Source: Crossaster papposus (lineage: Eukaryota; Echinodermata; Asteroidea; Velatida; Solasteridae). From it: a stretch of DNA of 64,000 nucleotides. Position numbers and translations under genes: made by a program. The notes under the pieces were generated by a model. It saw nothing but the letters and a program-made list of their open reading frames with translations, ran no database searches and had not been told where the DNA came from. Shown one piece after another: positions 39,150 through 48,990 of this stretch. Numbering within the stretch: the stretch's first letter is position 1; each line of letters starts with the position of its first letter. Location: assembly GCA_037893245.1 (NCBI GenBank), contig JBAIAA010000311.1, forward strand, positions 310,001 through 374,000, given 5' to 3'.

Positions 39150-39412
39150 TTTAACGAAAACAATAGCTGTTTCGGCTGAAATGCCGAAACAGCTAAAAAA
39201 ACTTTAACGAAAACAAAAGCTGTTTCGGTGAAAAACCGAAACAGCTAATAAAAAAAACTTTAACGAAAACAATAGCTGTTTCGGCTGAAATGCCGAAACA
39301 GCTAAAAAACTTTAACGAAAACAATAGCTGTTTCGGCTGAAATGCCGAAACAGCTAAAAAAACTTTAACGAAAACAATAGCTGTTTCGGCTGAAATGCCG
39401 AAACAGCTAATG
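39150..39412. repeat. five tandem hairpins closing the array
   Basis: Five hairpins near 39164, 39218, 39273, 39325 and 39378, period about 51-56 bases, each AGCTGTTTCGGC/GCCGAAACAGCT or the T-A variant, separated by AACTTTAACGAAAACAA. Together they form the right boundary of the 19-kb array. Confidence 0.9.
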
Positions 39413-39843
39413 ACATGTATACGCCAAGTTTGAATGTTAGGTAGACCTATTTTCGGGAAAAGATAGGAGACATTCGTGTGAGACGATGCAATGCAGTGCA
39501 CGTATTTGGAAGATGTTCTAAAAAAAAAATTGAAAAGTTTTTTTGGGGGAAAGAATTCCACATCATAATCTTATGCACAAACCATAGAAAAACGAGATTT
39601 ATTTGATTAAGAACATTTTTGAAAATGTTGATTTAATTTTATATCCAGACAATAAAAAGTGCAAGTTTTATGATAAAATTAAAAAGGAAAAATGTCTGTG
39701 TTTTAGGAAAATGTATTTGGCACATTAATTGGTTTGTTCGTGGGGACAGTGTCCAGATTTGGAATCAACCTAATGTTTAACCAGGGTCCCAACAATTCTT
39801 GCTGGACAAGTGGACAGAAAAAATAAATTATGTGGTTTGAGCT

Positions 39844-39886
39844 TAAACCATAGAGCTGTATAATAAAGATACAGCTCTATGGCTTA
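39844..39886. repeat. inverted repeat with 14-bp arms
   Basis: CCATAGAGCTGTAT (39848-39861) and ATACAGCTCTATGG (39869-39882) pair perfectly around a 7-base loop, with a further TTAA on each side. Confidence 0.8.
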
Positions 39887-41409
39887 AACTATGAACTTGA
39901 GAAACTTGAAATAAATCAAAATTAAAAATACCAATCACACATGTAACTAATGACATACAAGTCACACAATGGATTACATTTTGCTTGCTTTTATTTGGCA
40001 TTGATACACTGCAGATAACATGTAATAACTACTGCCATAGTATTAATATTCTTATTATGTATTGTTTACTGATGTTATAAAACCAAAATACTAAAACGAA
40101 AAAAAAATTAGCCCCCGACTTTCTATGAACTTAAAACCAAAATAAAAACTTGCGATGTCATTTTAGAATAATAATTGTTCATACCATGCAAAGATACATT
40201 TGGCAGCGTTCTTCACAGGCAAAATTTTGATAGGACACCCTGTACGGCTTTAACTTCGAATTGTGAGTGTTTCTAGATATTTGTGCAATATGAACACGAT
40301 ATTAAAGATTTGTACAACACAATTTCTGTTTTGTATAAAACCGTGATTGAAAATCAAAATTTGACAGGCCGGCATAACATTTGACAGGCCGGCATAACAT
40401 TTCAACAGGGCGGCATAAAAATATGGCAGAACAGCGTAACATTTACTCAGGGCAGGCTACCCTGCTAAAATTGATTGTGGAGGACACTGACTGGGTAAGT
40501 CTATGTCATTTTAACATCTGTATAATTTGCTTTGAATATTAACAATACAATTTTAACCAGACTTGTCGGTTTTCATGAAACACATATTCACTATACGAAA
40601 GCTGAAAAGAATATTATGTATACTTCCATGTTTCCAAGATAATTTTGTGACTGTTGCGACTGTTTTATTATCTGTACTTATATTGTTGAAACATGAAATG
40701 CCAAGATGCAGAGTTCTGCGATATTTTTACAGCACATCTAAAAAATCTGGAACACCGAGATAGCTTATCTTGGAAAATTTAGTTGGTCAATTAAGCTTCC
40801 GTAGTTTACTGATGGGTTAAACAAAATAAGTTTTGACATTCGCTGTCATCTGTTATCCCTCTGTCATATTAATGGGAGCAGTTCGTCCTGTGACTTGTGC
40901 AGCCGTATTAATAAGCTGTACAGCCTGACATCTCAGTAGCAAGAATTTGTGGACTTGGGTAAACCAATTAGCTGTAGTGTACAACGAAAGAAAATATACA
41001 GGTATAAATTAAATGCCAAGGGAATAATGTTGCAACATTAGGTGGCTATACACTTCCAGAATTGTGAGAGAAAAAACTGACCATTGCGATTTTAGGAAAA
41101 TTACATTTATGCACGTCAAATAGTTCATGACACAATATGTTGTGTACACAAATTACCACCATGAACCAAAGTCAACGGGACAGTCTTCGTGGAATGTGTA
41201 CAACATTGATCTGAAAATACCTGTATTGTGGAATTCAATCCTTTGTAAAGGGTACCCTAGACCATAGAGCAAGGCCAACTGATTCTACTGTTCTTTCGAA
41301 ATATTCAAGTTTTTCTCTCAGAAAGGACCACAATAATAATGAACAAATCCCGCTGAAAACAAAAATAACATTTTCGCCTAGAGCAATGTTCTCCTAAATC
41401 TCACTTAAA

Positions 41410-41561
41410 ACCGTAGTTCTGACATTTTCTGTTAAGGAGAAATGACGAAAAAGTGGACATTCTTTGATTCGAATGGGCGAGGACGCGCAGCGTCCGAGCC
41501 CAATTTGAATCAAAGAATGTCCACCTTTTGAGTCGTTTCTCCGACTTAAACTACGTCCCTT
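41410..41561. repeat. imperfect long foldback
   Basis: GTGGACATTCTTTGATTC at about 41453 returns as its complement at about 41507; pairing extends inward to GGACGC/GCGTCC and outward through GGAGAAA/TTTCTCC to CGTAGTT/AACTACG, with mismatches and one indel. Possible ancient foldback element. Confidence 0.8.
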
Positions 41562-43211
41562 TTACACCCATTGTCAATATTTAAAAGGAACAACAAGTGT
41601 CAATTCTTACTAATGCTTTAGAGTATGAGATGAATTAAGTCCATTGTTCAGTGGTAGAAGCTACTAAGGTATGTGAAAGCTTTGTCTTGTCTGGTCTCCG
41701 TGTTGCGTAACCAAACAATTGAATAAAGGTTGGGTAAAACGAGGGTGTTTAAAATGCCCAGTACATTCGACATCGAAGTCATTTGATGCCATACATTGTT
41801 GTGCGTCGGGTGTGTCTATGCTAACTCCGCTAAAATGTCTTCCAGTGATGATCCGTACATATTTTTGAGTAGGAATACGTTGGAAGATATGTTGTGTCAC
41901 CTCAAGAACTGACTCGCCAATTTATTTTGATGGTGATTTAAACCAGTATTTTGGGACATATTTAATGAGGATTTATAGGCCTACTCCAATGAGGATTTAT
42001 ACTAAAGCGGCCGATTCAGAGGTGAAGAAACTTCCTACACTCGTGGCCGATTTGGACTCCTTGATGTAACGGATCAGGTAATGATGGAAAATAAGCAAGA
42101 AATGAAAACAAGAACTTTTTATTCCCAACATTTGGCTTAGCTCTCATCAGCAGCTCATTTTTGCTTATTATTTTTAGCCCCATTTTATGGTGTAACTTAG
42201 CGTCAGTAGTCATTATTCCGTGTCAAAAGTATACCAGCCTTTTGTTAAACCCTGAACGTTTTCATTATCATATGTCGAACCAGACTCGGAACAAAACAAA
42301 TTTCTGTTGGTTTTTCTGCCGTTTTTGCTACACGGGTATACAACAGGACAGCATGGGCGAGTTAGCGAATGTAAAGTACATGTACATGTACATGTACGTG
42401 TTGTACGTACATGTATATCGGCCCTTTTAAAGTTGTGCTTTAGTAGTACTTTTTATAGGACCTTTGAACGTATGACATAACTAGACTATGGCCTATCTCC
42501 GTCGAAAATTATTCCCATTTACAAGAAATCAATTCCTACTACATGTACATATTTTAAACTGCGAACCATCGCTTCGACCTTGCTAATAAAATGGTTTATC
42601 CTCCCCATTTTCTTTTCTCAAAGTTCTTGGGCCATTTTCATTTTCGAATGTTTTAGACAAACCTTGATGCAATTTGTTACAATGCGGGTTGGCGCATCCA
42701 TTTTATTTGATTTTTGTTATTGTTGATATCCCAGGTTGTGGCAAATCTGCGCAACAAGGCTTTTGGACGAACCACTCCATACAGTCGAGCATGACAATGG
42801 CTTCGGTGGCCAGAACCAGTGAGCACCATAGGAGAGCAGTCATCAGCCGGGCCGAAACCGCAAAAGTGCGCCGACACAGCAAAGAGACCTCCAAAACAAA
42901 CTGTCAACATAGCTCTTACTAAAGTTGTAATAAATATAACAATAGCAATTTCTGTGTCCATTGAGTCGTTCTTTTTCTGTTAATTCTTAAAATAATGTAC
43001 AGTTAAGTGTACATTCTTTAAAATAATCGACACTTTTCTGAATAGAGTGACGTCACAAGAGTAGTTTAAACACTGATAGTTCACTGATCGTACAGTCTGC
43101 GAGTTTATATAATAAATTTAATTATTTACACAAGATTGTAATGCAATTTCACCCACCATCGCTGCTGCCACTGTGTCACTCTCGACGGTCTACTACGATA
43201 CGGCGCGGTAC

Positions 43212-43235
43212 CACTGACCTCTAAAGAGGTCAGTG
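43212..43235. repeat. 24-bp palindrome CACTGACCTC-TAAA-GAGGTCAGTG
   Basis: Perfect 10-bp arms, flanked on both sides by a direct GCGCGGTAC. It contains TGACCT and AGGTCA in everted orientation six bases apart, the layout of some nuclear-receptor sites, which may be coincidence. Confidence 0.7.
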
Positions 43236-43334
43236 CGCGGTACGCATGCACGAACGTGCGAAGTCAACACTTCACGGCTCGCTATCCTACATGTACATGT
43301 ACATGTATGTACGCTCGAATTATCCAGTTTGTAG

Positions 43335-43815
43335 GGGTGCACTGTCCTAATTGAAGGGAGAATTTCTCCGCGGTCTCATTAGCATGAAATGTGCCCCACA
43401 ATTTCTTTTGAAAAAGGAGTCCGTTTGGTAAAAGAAATGGTGGGATTGTGTCAATTTAGCATGGGATCAACTCCCTGGTTTCTGAGCTTCAATCTGAAGG
43501 CAGACTTGACAAAATTACGGTTGAAAAATGGGTCCTAATTGCCCCTAAACGTGGAGGGATGCCATTTGTAAAATGGCTGCGTGCAGGCTGGGAAAGTATC
43601 ACTTTTCGGGAGGTGAGTTTCTTTTGGTGTGAATATTAAAAAATGTAATTGGCTAACCCACCCAAAATTGAAAAGAAATGGAAAGATAAAGGCCAAGACA
43701 ATAATCTGATTGTTGTTTGATAAACCCCAGTGATGTTGGTTTGCATGAAACTTGGCCCTAAACTTTGTTTATTTTACACTGTTTTCAATGGGACTTGAAT
43801 TAGGACAGTGCACCC
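43335..43815 (+). repeat. left terminal direct repeat (TDR-1, copy B)
   Basis: 481 bases, inverted ends GGGTGCACTG/CAGTGCACCC. By eye it differs from copy C only by one C in a C-run (near 43394). Contains a short ATG-initiated frame (MAACRLGKYHFSGG) ending at a GTGAGT donor near 43613. Confidence 0.9.
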
Positions 43816-44257
43816 TATATTTCAAAATGGCCGCCTCCTTGGAGTCATGCGGGCGGGGATTTAAAAATGGTTTGTGTTGTTTTACGCTTACTGGCTTTAG
43901 TCGTAAAAGACAAGAACAAGTTTCAGGAGACAATTGTCTGGATTCTGACACATCAGAGATATTTTATTACTGGAAACAGGTAAAAAACACAGTTTAAATC
44001 ACATAATAATTATGTACAGTCGTTTTGTAAAATTTTAAACATTTTTTTTATTTTATTTTTATTTTTTTTATTTTTTTATTTTTTTTTACCATTTAAACAA
44101 AGATTCTCGGACACATGCAATTCAAGTTGATAAACAGACTATGAAACCGGCCAACCCTAGCTACATTAACCCTAACCGAACGGAGGGTAACCAACCCTAA
44201 TGGAACGTAACCCTAAACCCAAACTGGATAAAACCAACCAGATTATTACAAACAAAA

Positions 44258-46336
44258 TTACAGGAACATTTTACAGTAATTGTGTTCGTTGTAGATATTT
44301 TGCTCTGGTAATTTGTCCTTTGACTGGAATTCATTGTTTGGTCTGGGATTTAATTGTCCTGGTTTATACATGGCCTGTGCAGTATAGTACGTATGGTATC
44401 TTTCACCACGACATTGTGCTCGTCTTTTCCTATATTTTGGAGACTTTGAACGTTTCTTATGATATTTTTGTTTTTTGTCCATTTCAGCAAGAGCACTGGC
44501 AGCAGGCGAGTTGCTGGTTATGGGACACCCAGCTGCTTGGCATTTCTTGATGATTGAGTTGGCGTGCCCGTTGTTAACGAGGTGAATGGAACTCCGATCT
44601 CTTGCTGCAGCGTTCTTTGAAAAAGTTAGTGAACCTTTAGGGTTGGTCATTCCAAAGGCATGATTCACAGATTCAGTCTTTTGTGTACTCATGCCATACT
44701 TTGTTTTTTCTAATGCATCTTCTCCAATTCGCTTGTCCAAAAGTTTCTTTAAAAGCTGCTCATCCTTCGTGGATAAACTTAGTTTTTCTCTAGTACTGCG
44801 TGACATATATGGAAATCCATAATTACCGTTACAAATTTGGGATTTGTTTTTGCATAGACTGTGATCCCCCATATAACATTTTGGGATGGCAGTTGAAGCA
44901 TTAGCTGCCATCTTTTTCATTCTGTACATTTTCCCATCACATTTTTGGAGAATTGCGATGGCCTCGGCCTGTGTTCTGTGACTTACATCATCAGCAAAAC
45001 GGTCTTGCAGTTGTTTTTTTAGTCTAGCACTCTTGCAGGGAAACATATTTGAGCTGAAATTTGCCCGACTAATGGCAGCGCATAGTGATCTATTCAAATG
45101 AGAAGGATCTAGTTGTTGCACTGTTTCAGAACCAGTTCTTGTCCTCATTTGTGTGTTCAAGCCTGCTGCCAGACATCCATCTGCATCAGTGGTGACACTG
45201 TTGACAAGGAGGGGCTCTTTGCAATGCAAAAGTTTTTTAGCGCATTGTAGTCCTCCCTGTTTCTCGTTTCCCATGTTGAAGTGAGAAGGACGTGTCGCTG
45301 TGCATCCTGTGTGGTTAGGGCATTTAGGTGTTTTTTCTCCTTTGGCACGTCTCATTTCTCTACTTTTACACAGTTTGTTTTCTTGATTGTACATGATGAC
45401 ATACTTTGAAGATGTCACATTTTCACACACAGTGTCTCTGGTTTGTGTGGCAGGTACAAAGAGACTTTTTTTCCTAGAGTTTCTGAGTGGGTTGTTGTAT
45501 TGTCTGTCCATCTCAACAGCAATTGGACTCTCTCTTTGAAATCCCTGCATCTCGTGAATATCTTTTACAATTGTTCTCTTTGCAGCCATGTCTTCTTCAT
45601 TTTCTTGAGATATTATTTTACCACATTTGTGTGCAATTTTTTGCAGTCCACTACTCGAAGGAACAGCCGTGTCCATAGCTGCTAAGAGCCTCCTTGCACC
45701 TGCAGCTGCGATGCCAGTGTTGTAGAGTCCCACCTGAAATGCCATGTTGGGAGTAGCAGTCCGTCGTCCAGGTCCATTTTGAGGTATTTCGGTATAAAGT
45801 CTTTGTCTCTGTGTTGTAAATCCACACTTTTGGCAGTACATTGCTTCAGATACTGCTAAACCTCTGCATTCCTCTGCCTCTGCCAGTAGTTTAGGATGGC
45901 CATCACACTCGGGATGCGATTTTTGATGGTCAAGTACCGCCTTTGCTCCAAGTTCCACCGCCGACTCAATGTCCACGAAACGATATCCTCCTTGGTGATT
46001 CGTTCCACTCGGGGGTGGAAAGTGCCCTATTTTGAGATTGGATTTTCCACCATTGGGCTGGAGCCTGTCAACTAGAGTAATTTCTCCAGCTTTTGGTCGA
46101 AGTAGCATTACATTTCTGCACTTGGTCCCTGCTGTTGGAAGTGTCTGGCTGAAAAACCCTCGTTCGTCTTTCGGAACAGCCAGTTCGAGTTGCTCATATG
46201 TTGGTCTTACATACTTGGGCAGTTCCATGTCTTCAGCTGCACGCTGCATCTTGGGAGACTGCTCGTGTTTTGGTTTGAACCAAGTTTTTTTCATTTTAAA
46301 AATTCCTCTTCTGTCTCGACCCATTGTACACAACAA
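44258..46336 (-). CDS. transposase-like protein, 692 aa (Mutator-like transposase domain type)
   Basis: A single uninterrupted frame, by far the longest in the window, with no frameshift. It resembles the large family of invertebrate proteins annotated with a Mutator-like transposase domain (Pfam PF20700, from memory). Landmarks: basic N-terminus; a zinc-ribbon-like CQKCGF at 168-173; a strand ending in D277 with the YNN phrase that follows it in this family; a metal-binding-like cluster of Cys and His at 339-345 (CPNHTGC); TTDADG at 382-387, giving a second Asp; GDHSLC at 490-495; and QKTESVNHAFG at 552-562, whose E555 would complete a DDE-type catalytic triad. The C-terminal 70 residues are basic. 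The first Met is used; Met5 would also serve. It sits alone inside a 4.47-kb element with direct terminal repeats and probably moves it. Triad assignment is inference. Confidence 0.75.
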   Translation of the reverse strand: MLCTMGRDRRGIFKMKKTWFKPKHEQSPKMQRAAEDMELPKYVRPTYEQLELAVPKDERGFFSQTLPTAGTKCRNVMLLRPKAGEITLVDRLQPNGGKSNLKIGHFPPPSGTNHQGGYRFVDIESAVELGAKAVLDHQKSHPECDGHPKLLAEAEECRGLAVSEAMYCQKCGFTTQRQRLYTEIPQNGPGRRTATPNMAFQVGLYNTGIAAAGARRLLAAMDTAVPSSSGLQKIAHKCGKIISQENEEDMAAKRTIVKDIHEMQGFQRESPIAVEMDRQYNNPLRNSRKKSLFVPATQTRDTVCENVTSSKYVIMYNQENKLCKSREMRRAKGEKTPKCPNHTGCTATRPSHFNMGNEKQGGLQCAKKLLHCKEPLLVNSVTTDADGCLAAGLNTQMRTRTGSETVQQLDPSHLNRSLCAAISRANFSSNMFPCKSARLKKQLQDRFADDVSHRTQAEAIAILQKCDGKMYRMKKMAANASTAIPKCYMGDHSLCKNKSQICNGNYGFPYMSRSTREKLSLSTKDEQLLKKLLDKRIGEDALEKTKYGMSTQKTESVNHAFGMTNPKGSLTFSKNAAARDRSSIHLVNNGHANSIIKKCQAAGCPITSNSPAASALAEMDKKQKYHKKRSKSPKYRKRRAQCRGERYHTYYTAQAMYKPGQLNPRPNNEFQSKDKLPEQNIYNEHNYCKMFL

Positions 46337-46762
46337 AAGAATTTCAGCTTTGCTCGATGGTTTTCATAGGGTTACTTGAAATGATATGGTCACCCTATGA
46401 CCAATTTGAGACTTTTATAAATTTTTCAGCATGCTAATTTGGTATTTCTTTGAATTGAGATTGCAAGGAAAGGTCACAAGATATGTACGTCACCATAACG
46501 TCAGTCAAGGCCTGTGTCCTTATGCCACTTGGAAAGGCTGTTGTATCCTTGGGGAAATTACCCCAGATTGTTTCTGTGTTGCCAGGGTCACATTACAAGT
46601 GGGGAACACTTGGTCATTAATCTTTCAAATAATTACATCCTAAGATAGCAACTTCTGAAATTGTAATGGTAAAACATCAAAATGGCCCCCCAATTCCCCG
46701 TAAAAATTATCCCTGTGTAATGGTTGAGTAAGCAAAGAACCTTTTTACACTTAGATTTTTAT

Positions 46763-46766
46763 TTTT

Positions 46767-46799
<33 letters not shown>

Positions 46800-46800
46800 G
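46763..46800. repeat. poly-T tract followed by G-rich stretch
   Basis: A run of about 30 T after T-rich sequence, then GGGGGGAGGAGGGTGGGGG. Lies upstream of the transposase ORF (minus strand) within the composite element. Confidence 0.75.
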
Positions 46801-47322
46801 GGGGGAGGAGGGTGGGGGTGGGGTGGTGGTTATTGGGTGTCCATTAATGAAGACATGAGTGCTAAGTATAAAACCCTTAATTACTATGAACAATTTATCC
46901 CCTTACATATATTTGTTTGTTGATTTAAACTCCCCACCTACCAACCAAACCCCCCCCCCCCCCCCTCCCCACACACACCAACAAAGTAAGTGCAATATTA
47001 AACCATGTATATAAAAAAAAAAAAATACTAAATAAAACATACAACCCACGTACTTGCCCACGTACATTTCGAAAAAATGAACTTTAAGATGTTTTTTTTA
47101 TTTTTAAAAACATTGTAGAATCTGTTTGCACTAGCATGTATAGGAGAGTCTGTGCTGTTAAGACAGTGCAAAATGCTATAGGCTGGCCTTGAACATTTAA
47201 CCCTGTAGATGGCCATTGGATTAATTTTTTCATTTTTTTTTTGAACATTTGAGTTCTTTGATTCGTTCTGGACCTTTTAGTATTATTTTTGTTTCAAATA
47301 ATTATAAATCATTGTATTTAAA

Positions 47323-47804
47323 GGGTGCACTGTCCTAATTGAAGGGAGAATTTCTCCGCGGTCTCATTAGCATGAAATGTGCCCCCACAATTTCTTTTGA
47401 AAAAGGAGTCCGTTTGGTAAAAGAAATGGTGGGATTGTGTCAATTTAGCATGGGATCAACTCCCTGGTTTCTGAGCTTCAATCTGAAGGCAGACTTGACA
47501 AAATTACGGTTGAAAAATGGGTCCTAATTGCCCCTAAACGTGGAGGGATGCCATTTGTAAAATGGCTGCGTGCAGGCTGGGAAAGTATCACTTTTCGGGA
47601 GGTGAGTTTCTTTTGGTGTGAATATTAAAAAATGTAATTGGCTAACCCACCCAAAATTGAAAAGAAATGGAAAGATAAAGGCCAAGACAATAATCTGATT
47701 GTTGTTTGATAAACCCCAGTGATGTTGGTTTGCATGAAACTTGGCCCTAAACTTTGTTTATTTTACACTGTTTTCAATGGGACTTGAATTAGGACAGTGC
47801 ACCC
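47323..47804 (+). repeat. right terminal direct repeat (TDR-1, copy C)
   Basis: 482 bases in the same orientation as copy B and essentially identical to it. Left flank TAAA and right flank GTAG do not match, so it is not an independent insertion with an intact target-site duplication. Confidence 0.9.
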
Positions 47805-47856
47805 GTAGAGATCAGTGGTACCGGGTACCAGTACAATACGCGAAGCAAAGCGTAGA

Positions 47857-48243
47857 ATACATTATTATTATTATTATTATTAATTTCTGGTAATGAAACC
47901 AAGGATCCTTCAAAAGCGCTCAAGGCACTGTAGCTCGTAAGCCTGAAGAAACCCGTAGAGGCTGTGTCAGCCAGGAACACCGGGGCAAACCCCTTCTCTT
48001 AGCGATAAGTGTTCTGGGTTCTTTTACGTGCATTATACAATTTTATAATGTTATCATGGGAAAGATATATACACACATTATAAATTATACAACACACGGG
48101 ACCTACAACTTTACGTCCCATCCGAAGGACGAAGCAATAGTGGTTTAATTGCCTTGCTTAAGGACACACGTGTCCACACCGAGACTCGAACTCACGCTCT
48201 GCGGAACAGAAAACCAAGCTCTTAACCGCTCGGCCACGACACT
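47857..48243 (-). mobile_element. tRNA-derived SINE with Deu-like core
   Basis: On the minus strand it begins GTGTCGTGGCCGAGCGGTTAAG, containing an A box (TGGCCGAGCGGTTAAGAGC, 48236-48218) and a B box (GTTCGAGTCTC, 48191-48181) like those of tRNA-Ser/Leu. The body includes TGCTTCGTCCTTCGGATGGG, a segment I associate with the Deu/Nin conserved cores of deuterostome SINEs. It ends in a TAA-repeat tail at 47882-47857, as expected for LINE-mobilised copies. Confidence 0.85.
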
Positions 48244-48574
48244 GCTCATAAATTTGTATCCCCTCTGGAATCTGAACCAATCAGAGTGCTCGCATAGAAT
48301 TCGCTAGCGATTGTCATATAGGTTGTGTACAAAACTGAAAACGAATTGTCCAAGTCGGTAAATTAACTTCGAAATTGGGAACGAGGCAACCGCAACCTCC
48401 CCCCTGTATATACCGAGTGGACCGCTATTACCGACTTGGCACCAAGTCTAATCCCCAGCCTATAGAAATTCCAAAGAAATGGTAGGCCACAGTTGGCTGC
48501 TTGCTACAATGTATACAATTTGTAGGTCAGCTGTCAATCATTGTCTGGATTTCTTGCCCCTACTTGGAATATAA

Positions 48575-48990
48575 TCGTATTATTATTTACCCCTGAAAAC
48601 TGTTGGGAAATGTTTAGGAGTTTTTTCTATAAAAACAAGGCAAATTACATAATTAACCTTAGGAATTATTTTGATCAAAATGTTTAGGATCTCAAAACAT
48701 TAGGTGTTAAGGATCTGTTCCTTTTATTTCTCTTTCTTTTAAAAAAAACCTACGAAACCAGAAATCAATGTTATTAAATAAACCGGATATTTCGCTAGCC
48801 TCGTTATTTAATGGTCAGGTGTATGTCGATTTTATTAGACATCAGAAAAACCAAGAATAAATCATATTATTATTTACCCCTGAAATCTGTTTGAGAAATT
48901 TTAGAAGTTCATTCAAATAAGTCTTTAAGTAACCTTTCTTTTGGTTCTATAAAAACAAGGACAATTACATAATTAACCTTAGGAATTAAA
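48575..48990. repeat. two-copy diverged repeat
   Basis: Phrases TTATTTACCCCTGAAA and AATTACATAATTAACCTTAGGAATT occur at 48580-48665 and again at 48868-48987, about 300 bases apart in the same orientation. Local duplication; origin not recognised. Confidence 0.6.

Larger units (their letters stand above)
20081..39412 (+). repeat. 19.3-kb satellite-like array of poly(A)-punctuated units rich in TGACGTCA
   Basis: The block is built of related ~150-180-bp monomers, each with GTGACGTCAC and often GATGACGTCATC or ACGTGACGTCACGTGACC. Monomers are grouped in threes: phrases such as GACGTCACCTTAATTTTCGT recur at ~501-bp steps (for example near 37643, 38144 and 38645). Higher still, ten unit heads beginning CTAGACATGTGTTTGTGG or the variant CTAGATGTGTTTGTGG occur near 20081, 20809, 22576, 24589, 25454, 27865, 30263, 32820, 36226 and 36780, nearly all right after a long A-run and the phrase GTCTGAAAGTGG. 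All heads point the same way. Within the block the segment 25454-27864 is repeated at 27865-30262 with very few differences, and about 22.6-24.5 kb is repeated at about 30.9-32.8 kb. No long open frame or enzyme motif is present; short frames repeat only because the DNA repeats. Confidence 0.95.
43335..47804 (-). mobile_element. composite-like DNA transposon bounded by 481/482-bp direct repeats
   Basis: A 4470-bp element. Each end is a nearly identical direct repeat (43335-43815 and 47323-47804), each with its own GGGTGCACTG / CAGTGCACCC inverted ends. The whole is flanked by GTAG on both sides (43331-43334 and 47805-47808), whereas neither direct repeat taken alone has matching flanks. That indicates the entire 4.47 kb inserted as one unit. 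The 3.5-kb interior carries one intact 692-residue transposase-like ORF on the minus strand, poly-T at 46763-46800 and a C-run near 46953. The solo repeat at 15651-16135 belongs to the same family. Confidence 0.8.

Noticed and set aside
20081..39412. Many repeated 66-110-codon frames in the large array, for example those reading TFFHPIYIWHFGKSDRLQTW
   Set aside because: They recur only because the DNA repeats, lie on both strands, are interrupted at different places in each unit and show no protein domain.
20081..39412. CRISPR-like array
   Set aside because: Units are continuous diverged monomers, not short identical repeats separated by unique spacers, and the genome is eukaryotic.
48181..48243. 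Functional tRNA gene
   Set aside because: A and B boxes are present but the sequence continues into a SINE body and does not fold as a complete tRNA; a second copy exists.
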